From Iris pallida (taxonomy: Eukaryota; Streptophyta; Magnoliopsida; Asparagales; Iridaceae), in the NCBI GenBank assembly GCA_029216955.1, contig JANAVB010029819.1, forward strand, positions 36,685,331 to 36,749,330: a stretch of DNA of 64,000 nucleotides. Direction: 5' to 3'. This document shows positions 23,601 to 34,035 of this stretch, piece after piece. Positions within the stretch are counted from its first letter, which is position 1; every line of letters starts with the position of its first letter. The position numbers and the translations under genes are program-made. The notes beneath the pieces are model-generated. The model did not search any database. It saw only the letters and a list, made by a program, of their open reading frames with translations, and was not told the DNA's origin.

Positions 23601-23769
23601 ATGCCAAAAAGAGAGCATGCATTATATAAAATCCTAGAATTCTACACATGGAAAACCGAAAAACTGTATGTAAACATGTGCATAGTGAACAAAACTACCA
23701 GATGAATGTGCTTCCTTCCGACATGACTTACAACAGATGGAAGAAAAAAAAAACGCTTAACTCTTAGAT
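20640..23769 (-). other. AT-rich non-coding interior of E2
   Basis: No gag, protease or integrase motif and no useful open frame. Short frames at 22623-22826 and 23012-23218 have no support. Confidence 0.6.
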
Positions 23770-24442
23770 TGTTGGAAATAATTTTCTTTTCTTCTTTTTA
23801 AATATGCAAACAAAATAAACAAAAATATAAAGTTACCGGCCTCTGGGGAAGTCGCACACGTAGCACTGCTCTAAGAGTTAATCTGGGCCTATGTGGAGAC
23901 TTTTCCGAATGCTCCTAGTGGTAAATTCTCCACTCTACCGGTATCCCATCGTCGCTCACAACTCAGGGAGATTGACCCTGGCTTAGCTCTTGCCCAGAGC
24001 ACAAAAGAGATGAAAAAATAGAAAGAGATGGAGAGATCTTTTGTGAATGAAAGATTTTCATTATCTTATCAACAAAGGAATAGATGTGTATATATAGTGT
24101 ACACATATAGCTTAGGAATGAATTGGAAAAAATAAAATCAATAGTCATAAAAACTAGCCATTGGAACAATTCAATAGAAAATTAATGGCCCAATAATACT
24201 ACATAATAACCAGCCAAATAAAGCATCCATTAAGGCATTAAAATTTATTCATTTGGAATGAATCAAGATGAAACATGTGGAAGAGTTTTGGTAAGTTGTG
24301 AATGAGGAGCAAGTAAGTTGTGATGGATTAATATGAGGAGCTAATGAATTTAAAGGGAATTAAGGGGTGGTAATGAAGCCATTAAGAATTTGATTAGAAA
24401 ATAAAATTTGGAGGTTGATTTTTTCTACCAAGAATTACAACA
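23770..24442 (-). repeat. 5' LTR of E2
   Basis: About 673 bp, TG...CA ends, followed on the right by the ATATA duplication. Confidence 0.9.
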
Positions 24443-25092
24443 ATATATTCGACCCACATATTAAACCATCAAACAATTGCATGTTTTCATATACTACTCT
24501 ATTTCAGCATACGGATTTCGGACTGTATCATCATTTATTTGAAGTGTAGCTCGTCCACTCTTAATGTAATTAAGATAGTTTTGCAACTCAAGTAATTCTA
24601 AAGAAATTGGTCGAAGTACTTACTTTTGCGCCAAAGTACTCGGTTTTCTGACCGTTTGCTGGCGGTGTATCACCAAATATATTGAATTATTGTTGGTCTT
24701 TGCAGTTTGAGGATGCACCTTACTGAGATTTGTATATTCAGGTTCTGCGGATTCAGTGTGCTGCTTCACTAGAGCCATCTGAAACAACACATGCAGGCCA
24801 AGAGGAGCTCGAGAACGGCAGGCCGGAACAGCCATACAATCGCAGTGAAGGTGGCTGTAAGGAAGAACCGGCGGAGAGGACTTACTCGGTGTCGGGGATG
24901 GGGTGCCAGAAAGGAGCAATAGACAGTTGGTGTGATGAATGTTTGTTTATGCAATGTTGTTGGCAAGAGCAAGGAAAGGGACTGATTGGAGATGGTTGTG
25001 GTGAGCGGGAGGCCGGGCCGGAACAAGATGGAGAGGATGATGAGAAGGGGATGATTGGCTTCCTAACATACAAGGGATTGGCTGAGGGGTTA
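24443..25092. other. Low-copy-looking segment between E2 and copia C
   Basis: This piece continues after copia C at 32509. It is GC-richer from 24740 to 25060. A plus-strand open frame (24730-25242, 170 codons) runs into the copia C LTR and is not recognised. The minus strand shows a possible start of a host gene, listed separately. Confidence 0.4.
24615..24778 (-). CDS. Possible first coding exon of an unidentified host gene
   Basis: I do not recognise this protein. On the minus strand an acceptor-like TGTTGTTTCAG stands directly before an ATG at 24778, and the open frame begins MALVKQHTESAEPEYTNLSK. A strong donor-like AAAA/GTAAGTAC follows near 24626. In the last 60 bases a neighbouring frame (NIFGDTPPANGQKTEYFGAK) looks more protein-like than the ATG frame. 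That would require a one-base frameshift, either real decay or a sequence error. If it is a gene, E2, E1 and CACTA-1 would lie in or beyond its next intron. The case rests on splice-like words only. Confidence 0.22.
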
Positions 25093-25097
25093 ATATA

Positions 25098-26374
25098 TGT
25101 TATTGCCGGGAACGCCGGGGCACGCTATTCGATGGAAAATACAGAAACTGAAACAGTTGTAAAGACAACGTTTCAAATACAATTCCTTAAAGAAGGTTTT
25201 GCAACAGAGATCCAGAAGGATTCTGCAAATTATGAGATCTAAAAAGATATCGTAATACACGAATAATCTAAAAAGATTTTCGTGATCATAGCAAACTGAC
25301 AGTATTGCCTTCCAAAAAGAAGATACTGACAGAACTGCTAAAGGCAACAGAAGGATGATAGGCGAGAGATGGAAATGCTGGGGTGAATTATCACCGTTGC
25401 TCAAAGCTTTATTCGTCCTCTGCGAACAGCTTCCAGGAACCAGCAAGGTTGACGGAAAACCTTGGAACACTCCTGCTCTTCTAACTCCTCGGAAGACGGC
25501 GAACTCCTCTGGCAATGGCTCTACTCTTCTCTCTCTGTTTGAAGTAACAAAACCCACGCGTACTAAAAAGTACTAGTGTTTGTGTTAAAGAACACGCTCA
25601 CTACTCTGTTGTGTTAAAGAACACTTAGAGTTTTTCTCCCTGGAATTCTGATTACAACTACCCTCCGAGAGAGGAGAGAACCTGCATATATAGTCCACGG
25701 GGCGGTTGCCAAGCAGTTGCCTGAACTTCAGGGTAGTGGCAGAACCACTCCTGAACGTGCAGCAACTGCTGTAACCGTTCCCGCTCTAATATGCAGCCAG
25801 CCATACGTACACAGCCCCTTTTACGCACCCTACGCACACTACGCACACTGCGTACGCTGCGCACACTGCGCACTCTACGCACGCTGCGTACGCTGTGCAC
25901 ACTGCGCATACTGGGCATACTGGGCTGCGTACTGGGCTGCGTAACTGGGCCAGCGTAACTGGGCTCGCGTAACGGGCCGCGCAACGTGGTCGCGCAAGTG
26001 GCTCGCGCAACGAGCGCAACTTAAGCGCACTATGCGCCTAGCGACGATGCTGACGTGCTAAGTGAAAAGTGCGCCAACAAAATGCCACATTACGCCTCAT
26101 GAGCCCTTGAGCCCGAGTCCGAGTCCGAGTCCGAGTCGCTAAGCTCCTACGGAGCTTAGCTCCATGGAAATAAATTTCCAAGAGCAAAAAGCTTACAGCT
26201 TCTTAATTGTTGATTAAGCCTTTATACCATTAATAATTAATCCCACATGGCACACACCCATGTGCACTACATGTGCATCTCCACAAAGAGAATAGACTCA
26301 TATATGTAGAGATACACATTCCTTTCTAGCCGATATGGGACTAAAAACCAAAACAAAATGCTACAAACCCAACA
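25098..26374 (-). repeat. 3' LTR of copia C
   Basis: 1277 bp. The block 25846-26080 is an expanded run of GCGTACGC, GCACACTGC and CTGGGCTGCGTAA words that is much shorter in the other LTR. Arg/Ser-rich open frames across it are artefacts of the repeat. Confidence 0.93.
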
Positions 26375-27459
26375 ATCCCCCACATATCTCTATATATATG
26401 AGTACGAGTGTTTCCCACAGTAACTGTCCATCATGCATTAGGAGTGATGTCGCTTACGACTTGAATCTTCCCGCATGGGTCAAAAATCAAACTATAATAC
26501 AAGAATGTACTAAGCCTTGAATTATGCATCATAGCTGAAATTATTTTCACTCACATAATGTAGTTACATGTGCTTCTGGCTACACATTAAAGGCCCTGTG
26601 CCAGCCTGGTTTCAGTGTATAATTTTGGGTGTCTACAAGTTTACCCTCAAGAGACGGCCTGATATCTCTGTCATACACTATAGGTGAGTTCATTATAAAG
26701 AGACATGGCATGAAGCGCTTTACGCTTCCCTTGCGGTGCTACGCCACTATGACATGGCTTAAAGTCGAGGCCTTACCCCGTACCGAGAACCTCAACGTAG
26801 TGTCATACTACAGTAGCATGAGGCAACCGCCTCTTTGTAGTGCCAAACTACCCAGCATAAAGCCTTAGGCTCTTTTGCGGTGTTACGCCGCAACGACATG
26901 GCTTGCAAGGCCGAGGCTTTATCCCTAACCGGGTACCTCATGGTGGTGTCGTGCCACTGTAACATGAGGAACTCCTCCTCTTTGTAGTGCTGACTACACC
27001 CCTCTTTATATTTAATATACAGCATTAGGCTAACTGCCTATTTGCGGTACTACGTCGCTGTGACTTGGCCTGCAAAGCCGAGGCTTTATCCTATTCCTGG
27101 TCATCACCCCGCATATAGGAACCTCATCGTGGAGTCACCCCACTGTAGCATGGAGTTTTACTCCTTGTAGTACTGTTCTACCATGCTTCCTGTAAAGCAT
27201 ACCAGGCATTTACTCTGCCTGAGAACTCATTAAGGCAATTAAGCCAACCTTCCCACAGGAACTGTTTTCCGCAGAAAACAACAGTAGTCAACAGTGGTTA
27301 TAGGTCCGTAACCTCTCCATGCCCAATAGAACATGTACCCACCGTTCCTGATATTCTTTCGATTAGTGGTCCTCCCTTGAACCAAAAGCTAGATGCCTAG
27401 TAGATAAATCTTTGAACTATTAGCATAAAACTTTATGGTAGGAATACAAAAATCCAATA
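26375..27459 (-). other. 3' untranslated region of copia C
   Basis: About 1.1 kb between the pol stop and the purine tract. It holds three tandem degenerate repeats (separate entry) and no open frame of note. Confidence 0.7.
26731..27190 (-). repeat. Three tandem 145-165-bp repeats in copia C 3' region
   Basis: Units start at 26731, 26875 and 27042, each opening TTGCGGTRYTACGYC and containing GACATGGCTT, a CGAGGC(C/T)TTA(T/C)CC word, a GTCAC/TGCCACTGTA-type word and CTCTTTGTAGTG. The copies are diverged. Confidence 0.75.
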
Positions 27460-30400
27460 TCAGAATACCTTCAAGCCCATTTTACAAGCTGTGTCATCGA
27501 CCAGCTGGCGCTTGAGGCCCTTTGTGAACGGATCCGCCAGGTTCTCCTGACTCTGAACATCAATCACTGCAATAACACCTCTCTTGATAAGATCGTGTAC
27601 TGCCCTGTGCTTCAACCGCACAGTCTACTTTTTCCCGTTGAAGAGGTCATTTGATGCTACCGCCGCAGTCGCCTGGTTGTCGCAGTATATCGGTATCGCC
27701 GGTATTTGCGCCCCAACCAATAGAAGATCATACATGAGCTCCTGAAGCCATTATGCTTCCTCGGCTGCGGTATCTAGTGCAAAGAACTCAGATTCCATGG
27801 ATGACCGCGAGAGCATAGTTTGCTTCTTCGACTTCCACGATATAGCAGCTCCACCCATTGTGAAAATGTATCCACCTGTGGACCTCTCGCTCTCCACCTC
27901 TGAGCACCAACTGGCATCACTGAAGCCTTCCACTACCTGCGGATCTCCGTTGTAGTACAGTGCATATGTCTGAGTCTTCTTGAGATATCTTATAACCCGT
28001 TTCACAGCTTTCCAGTGTTCAGCACCTGGGTTGCTCGTGAAACGACTCAGCATTCCCACGGCGAAAGCTATGTCAGGCCTTGTGGCAGTAGTAGCATACA
28101 TCAAACTTCCTATTACGCTTGCATACTCCAGCTGCCTGATGCTTTCCCCTGAATTAGGCTTCAGCTTCAGATCACACCTGTACGGCGTATAGATCCCTGG
28201 AAGATCCCGATACCCATAACGAGTGATCATTTTCTCAATATAATGAGACTGTGACAGCGCTAGTCCAGTGTCTGTCCGGACGATCTTGATCCCTAAGATC
28301 ACATCAGCTTCCCCCAAGTCCTTCATACTGAACTTGCTTGAGATGAATTTCTTTGTCTCCGTGACACAGCTAATATCCGTACCTAGGATAAGCATGTCGT
28401 CCACGTACAGACAAACGATCACACCTCTTCCATCAGCAAACTTCGTATAAACACACTTGTCCGTATCGCTGACCATGTAGCCATTTGACCTTATAACTTT
28501 GTCAAATTTCTCATGCCACATCTTGGGAGCCTGTTTAAGACCGTACAAAGATTTCACCAACTTGCAGAATTTGTCTTCAAGACCCCTGATGACAAATCCC
28601 TCTGGCTGTTGCATGTAAATCTCTTCGGTCAGCTCGCCATTTAGGAAAGCCGTATTCACATCCATCTGATGTATCACCATCTTATGTATTGCTGCGAGAG
28701 CAATCAACATTCTGATGGTGGTCATCCGGGCTACTGGAGCATACGTGTCAAAATAGTCAATCCCCTGCTTCTGAGAAAACCCCTTGGCTACCAACCTAGC
28801 CTTGAACTTGTCAATAGTTCCATCTGCTTTCATCTTCTTCTTGAAGATCCATTTGCATCCGATGGGTTTCGCTCCTTCAGGAAGATCAACCAACACCCAA
28901 GTGTTATTTGAGGTGATGGAATCAATTTCATTGTCAATCGCCTCCTTCCAGAAAACCGCGTCTCTGGTCTTCATCGCCTCATCATAGGTAAGCGGATCTG
29001 CTTCCACATGATAGGTGACAAAGTCACTTCCGAAGTCCTTCAGCCTCCTCACACGCTTAGCTGACGGCTCAGCTTGTTCTGGTTCAACCGTTGTTTCAAC
29101 AACAACATCTTCTTGGACCACATCTTCATTGAAGACTTCAGTTTCTTGTGCACCCTCATTATTCTTCGGAACATCCGGAAGAACAATATTCTTGTGTCTT
29201 GTAAACTTGTCTTCAAAATATTCTGCATCGCAAGATTCAATGATATGATTTGACTCAATATCAAGAAATCTCCGAGCATCACTCTTCTCGGCATACCCCA
29301 AGAAGATCGTCTTTGTAGTCCTTGTCCCAAGCTTCTGAATCTTTAGATCTGGAAGCTTGACATACGCCAGACACCCCCACACTCGAATGACATTCAAGTT
29401 AGGTCTGACCTTGAACCAGAGTTCATGAGGAGTAACGTCTGAAGTTGCATGAGGCACTCTATTTAGAATAAAAGTGGCCGTCAATGCAGCTTCTCCCCAG
29501 TAGCACTTAGGAAGGCCAGCAGTCAACAACATTGAATTTATCATTTCTGTCAACGTCCTGTTCTTCCTCTCAGCTACTCCGTTTGATTGAGGAGAGTACG
29601 GAGCCGTAGTCTCATTGACAATTCCATGTTCCTTACAGAATGATGCGAATTCATGAGACCTGTACTCCCCACCTCGATCACTTCTTATCCTTTTGAGTTG
29701 TTGTCCAGTCTGCCTCTCAGCTTCGGCTCTGAACTCCTTGAACTTCTCGAATGCTTCGTCTTTAGCCTTCAGCAAGTAGACGAACGCATACTTTGAGAAG
29801 TCATCGATGAAGGTTATGAAATACTTCATCCCGGTCTTTGTAGAGAACTGTTTGAAGTCACAGATATCGGAGTGAACCAACTCCAGAAGATCTGTACTTC
29901 GATTAACCCGAGGAAAGGGTTTCCTTGTGATCTTCGTTTGAGCACAAACTTCACATTTCTCTACCCTACCCCCACATTTGGAGATAAGTCCTAGACTAGA
30001 CATTCTGTTTATTCGTTTACAATGAACATGTCCTAGCCTATTATGCCACAACTCAAGAGTATAAGCAGAATGAGTGACTTCATTAATTACATTAATTACA
30101 TTGGACTGATTTACAAGCTGAATCTTGAACATTCCTTCGGTATAAAAAGCTTTTCCGAAATATGTTCCCTTGATAGACATCACCATCTGGCCAGCATTTA
30201 TGTTCATCCTGAGGTCTGCATAGCAGAGTAGGCCTCCCGAGACCAGGTTCTTGGCGATAGTAGGTACGTGCTTTACGCCTTGAAGCGTCAGAGACTTCCC
30301 CGAAGTCAGCTTCAACACCACCGTCCCGATCCCGAGCACTTCAGCTTGTGCTTGGTTCGCCATCATAACCATTTCAGAAGTAGGTGTATAGGTGGTGAAC

Positions 30401-31383
30401 CACTCCTTACTAGAGCAGACATGGCAGGAGGCTCCAGTGTCTACCCACCAGTCAGAGTCAGTCCTTACTGCATCAACCTGTGCAATCATAGCAATTACGT
30501 CAGTGATCATAGATACCTTACTAGGCTCTCCTTGCTCTGACTGCTTGGTCTTTGCTTTACACTCATTCTTAAAGTGGCCCTTCTTGCCACACTTGAAGCA
30601 AGGCATTTCTGACTTTGGCTTTTTTTTCTTGATAGAAGTTCCCTTGACTTTTAGATTGTCAGGGTTCTTCTTCTTGCTGTGGAAAGCTGCCTGCTTTCCC
30701 TTTGGTTCCTTGGTCTGAACCAGATTGGCGTTAGCCAATTGCTTGGACAGTGTGTCCACCTTCAGTTGAGCCCGCATCTGGTCCTCAACATAGATTTCCT
30801 GTAGGAGATCTTCAAGGGTGATCTCCAACTTTTTTCTATGCATGTTTGCATAGAACTTGCTCCACCCAGGAGGGAGCTTTGAGACAATCCCTCCAACAAC
30901 AAACTTGTCGGGGAGGGGCATCGCCTCGTCTTCCAGCTTCTGTCGCAGTTTCAGGAACTCCTTTACCTGCGACAGCATAGACTTTTCGTCCTCAAAGAAC
31001 CACTTGTGATATTTTTCAACCACAAATATTTTACTGCGGTTCTTGTCTTCTTCGTAGAGTTTTTCTAGAGACTCCCATATGTCTCTAGCGATATTCTTCT
31101 TAGAATAGGATTCTGCTAGAGAATCCTCCATAGCATTCAGGATAAGCAACCTGCAAATGCTATTCTCCCTTCTCCACTTAGCCTGAAGTTTAGTAGCCGC
31201 AGAGATTGCGGCAGCAGACCCAGTATCTGGAACGGTAGGTTCCTCTTCAAGAAGCACGTGATCCACGTCTCTGAGTTGAAGAATGAGATAAACCTTCCTC
31301 TTCCAGACTTGATAATGCTCTCCATCAAACTTCTCTAACTTACAGAAGTCAGTATTTAGGAGTGAAGCATTAATGTTTTCCAT
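27460..31383 (-). CDS. Ty1-copia gag-pol polyprotein of copia C
   Basis: The polyprotein starts at 31383 (MENINASLLNTDFCKLEKFDG) and is open for 1210 codons. It includes a UBN2-type gag, a zinc knuckle CFKCGKKGHFKNEC (262-275), protease DTGAS (315-319) and the integrase HHCC module (about 444-480). The integrase core has D, D and E in SDICDF, SDRGGEY and AERKNR. Reverse transcriptase follows with YGLKQAPKMWH and YVDDMLI near residue 993, then RNase H (SDASWCSE). Order PR-IN-RT-RH is diagnostic of copia. In-frame stops at 27751-27753 (codon 1211) and 27625-27627 (codon 1253) cut off the last RNase H part. The frame otherwise runs to a natural stop at 27460-27462. All catalytic residues I can check are present. 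Confidence 0.95.
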
Positions 31384-31405
31384 CGTAGCAATAAAGCTTT
31401 GAGAT
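31384..31405 (-). promoter_or_regulatory. Very short leader and non-canonical primer site of copia C
   Basis: Only 22 bases separate the 5' LTR from the gag start codon. They read ATCTCAAAGCTTTATT on the minus strand next to the LTR. The usual TGG-starting primer site is missing. Confidence 0.6.
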
Positions 31406-32503
31406 TGTTATTGCCGAGAACGCCGGGGCACGCTATTCGATGGAAAATACAGAAACTGAAACAGTTGTAAAGACAACATTTCAAATGCAATTCCTTAAAG
31501 AAGGTTTTGCAACAGAGATCCAGAAGGATTCTACAAATTACGAGATCTAAAAAGATATCGTAATACACGAATAATCTAAAGAGATTTTCGTGATCGTAGC
31601 AAATTGGCAGTATTGCCTTCTAAAAAGAAGATACTGACAGAACTGCTAAAGGCAACAGAAGGATGATAGGCGAGAGATGGAAATGCTGGGGTGAATTATC
31701 ACCGTTGCTCAAAGCTTTATTCGCCCTCTGCGAACAGCTTCCAGGAACCAACAAGGTTGACGGAAAACCTTGGAACACTCCTGCTCTTCTGACTCCTCGG
31801 AAGACGGCGAACTCCTCTGGCAATGGCTCTACTCTTCTCTCTCTGTTTGAAGTAACAGAACCCACGCGTACTAAAAAATACTAGTGTTTGTGTTAAAGAA
31901 CACGCTCACTACTCTGTTGTGTTAAAGAACACTTAGAGTTTTTCTCCCTGGAATTCTGATTACAACTACCCTCTGAGAGAGGAGAGAACCTGCATATATA
32001 GCCCACGGGGCGGTTGCCAAGCAGTTGCCTGAACTTCAGGGTAGTGGCAGAACCACTCCTGAACGTGCAGCAACTGCTGCAACCGTTCCCGCTCTAATAT
32101 GCAGCCAGCCATACGCACACAGCCCCTTTTACGCACCCTACGACACTATGCACACTGCGTACGCTGCGCACACTGCGCGTACAAGTGCAAAATGCGCCAA
32201 CAAAACGCCACATTACGCCTCATGAGCCCTTGAGCCCGAGTCCGAGCCCGAGTCCGAGTCTGAGTCGCTAAGCTCCTACGGAGCTTAGCTCCATGGAAAT
32301 AAATTTCCAAGAGCAAAAAGCTTACAGCTTCTTAATTGTTGATTAAGCCTTTATACCATTAATAATTAATCCCACATGGCACACACCCATGTGCACTACA
32401 TGTGCATCTCCACAAAGAGAATAGACTCATATATGTAGAGATACACATTCCTTTCTAGCCGATGTGGGACTAAAAACCAAAACAAAAGGCTACAAACCCA
32501 ACA
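31406..32503 (-). repeat. 5' LTR of copia C
   Basis: 1098 bp, TG...CA ends, followed by ATATA. It lacks most of the expanded GCGTACGC/CTGGGCTGCG block of the 3' LTR. Confidence 0.93.
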
Positions 32504-32508
32504 ATATA

Positions 32509-32614
32509 TATGAGAGATGGGTTAGCTTGTAGGTGAGTATATATATATATAGTTTGGTGAGGTCTTAGTCGGTTGAGAGGTAGAAGTATCGTGATATATG
32601 TGTATATAGGAAGG

Positions 32615-32667
<53 letters not shown>

Positions 32668-34035
32668 GCAGAGTTGTCAAGTGGGCCAGGACGGTCCGGC
32701 TCTGTACGAAATTTGGGTGGACCGGACCCGGGCGGGTCTCTTGGGCCCATGAACTGTAGTGGACCGGACCGGACTAAGGGTGGAAAAACTCGGCTAGTCC
32801 AGCATGTGACCCACGATACGGTGGGCTTTGGGTCGGATCGGACCGGGTCTTGATTGACACGTGATAAATTTGGGTATTAATTTTCGTTCTTCTCCTCGTA
32901 TTTTTTGTATATTAATTCCAAGCATTTTTTAGTGCTCGATATTAAAGCCTGCAAAGTGCTTGAATCCTGCAGACTCCTCCAGTCCATGTATGCTGCCGAA
33001 GCTGTGCGATATTTTGGGCTGTATGTCCATCAGTTTCTGATCAGTTGCAACCATGTACCGTTGAAGCTAAAACGTTTATTCGAGAAATCCATGGAGAATT
33101 TTCCTCTGCTCTTTCCCATTTGGCATATCTCTGTGGCCATTGCTTCTAGAATTCACACACTGAACACAACAAAATTAGCAAACGTTAATTTAAATACCAG
33201 AGGGATAAAATAAATATATGAGTTATGGTACAAGGATCCTCAACACTACTATTAGATATGGATTGTGCACATTCTTATATATTTGTGTGGGCCGGACCGG
33301 GCTTGGGCTTCGTGTCGTGCCAGGCCGGCCTTGGGCATCGGGTCAGACCGGGCTGGGCTTGGGCTTCGGGTCAGACCGGGCCGAGCCTATCTTATGGGTC
33401 GATATACGTGACCCGGCACGACCCAATATACAGAGGCGGGCCAGACCAGACATAAGATACGAATAGTTAATGATAGATTTGAATATTTGTCTAAAATATA
33501 AACTATGATACTAGTTTAAAAAATATTTAATCTATTAATATAGTAACAATCTTCTCTTCATTTTAAATCGAATAAGTTATTTAAAACAGGATAAACGTCA
33601 TCGCAAATCACAATAATAATTTAAAGAAATATTCAACATTATCAATTAATTTAAATCATATAAATTAAAATAAATCCATAATTGATTACTACAATTAAAA
33701 TAATATTTTTTCCATCAAATAAAGTAAAGTATATTTTTTATAAATCAAATCTTTATTTAAAGAAACAAATGGACAACCCTTTTAATTATTGAAAACTACT
33801 TATTACTTCCAAAATCATTTTTGAAACTAAATTTTATAAAATACAAAATAATAACCAACATCTTTCATAATTCCAATAATATAATTTAATAAAATTGTTT
33901 TTATTAAAACAAATTAGTACTCCCAAAATATTTAATTTAAAACTAGTTTTTTTATAAAAGAATTATTCATAAAATATCATTCACAAAGTTTCGACGAAAA
34001 ATTATCTTTAAACATAATAATTAAAAAATTGAAAA
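32509..34035. other. Unassigned segment with GC-rich patches and microsatellites
   Basis: AT and GA runs lie at 32619-32667. Two patches (32669-32850 and 33285-33465) are packed with GGGCCGGACCGGGC-type words around an AT-richer centre. The first begins CAGAGTTGTCAAGTGGGCC, reminiscent of hAT-type ends, but no inverted partner was found. 33480-34035 is plain AT-rich sequence. The plus open frame 32905-33213 is not recognised. Confidence 0.45.

Larger units (their letters stand above)
18056..24442 (-). mobile_element. LTR retrotransposon E2, inverted relative of E1
   Basis: LTRs at 18056-18734 and 23770-24442 start TGTTGGAAATAATTT and end ATTACAACA. ATATA is duplicated on both sides (18051-18055, 24443-24447). 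The purine tract beside the left LTR (GGTTTTTTGGAGGGGAT on the minus strand) sets minus orientation. The sequence after the 5' LTR is ATCTAAGAGTTAA on the minus strand, as in E1 and unlike the usual primer site. The interior aligns in reverse with E1, including its copia pol end and the GC-richer island. The LTRs differ more from each other than E1's do, suggesting an older insertion. Confidence 0.9.
25098..32503 (-). mobile_element. Ty1-copia retrotransposon copia C, nearly intact
   Basis: LTRs at 25098-26374 and 31406-32503 both start TGTTATTGCCG and end CTACAAACCCAACA. ATATA is duplicated on each side (25093-25097 and 32504-32508). A purine tract (GTGGGGGAT on the minus strand) flanks the 3' LTR, so the element reads on the minus strand. 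One long gag-pol frame lies between. The LTRs differ by about 2-3 percent by eye apart from a repeat-length difference of about 180 bp. It is the youngest-looking autonomous-type retroelement in the window. Confidence 0.95.

Noticed and set aside
24730..25242. 170-codon plus-strand open frame
   Set aside because: It crosses the copia C LTR boundary at 25098, so it cannot be an original gene; no recognised domain.
25658..26019. Arg/Ser/Val-rich open frames in the copia C LTR
   Set aside because: They translate the GCGTACGC-type repeats and are absent from the other LTR.
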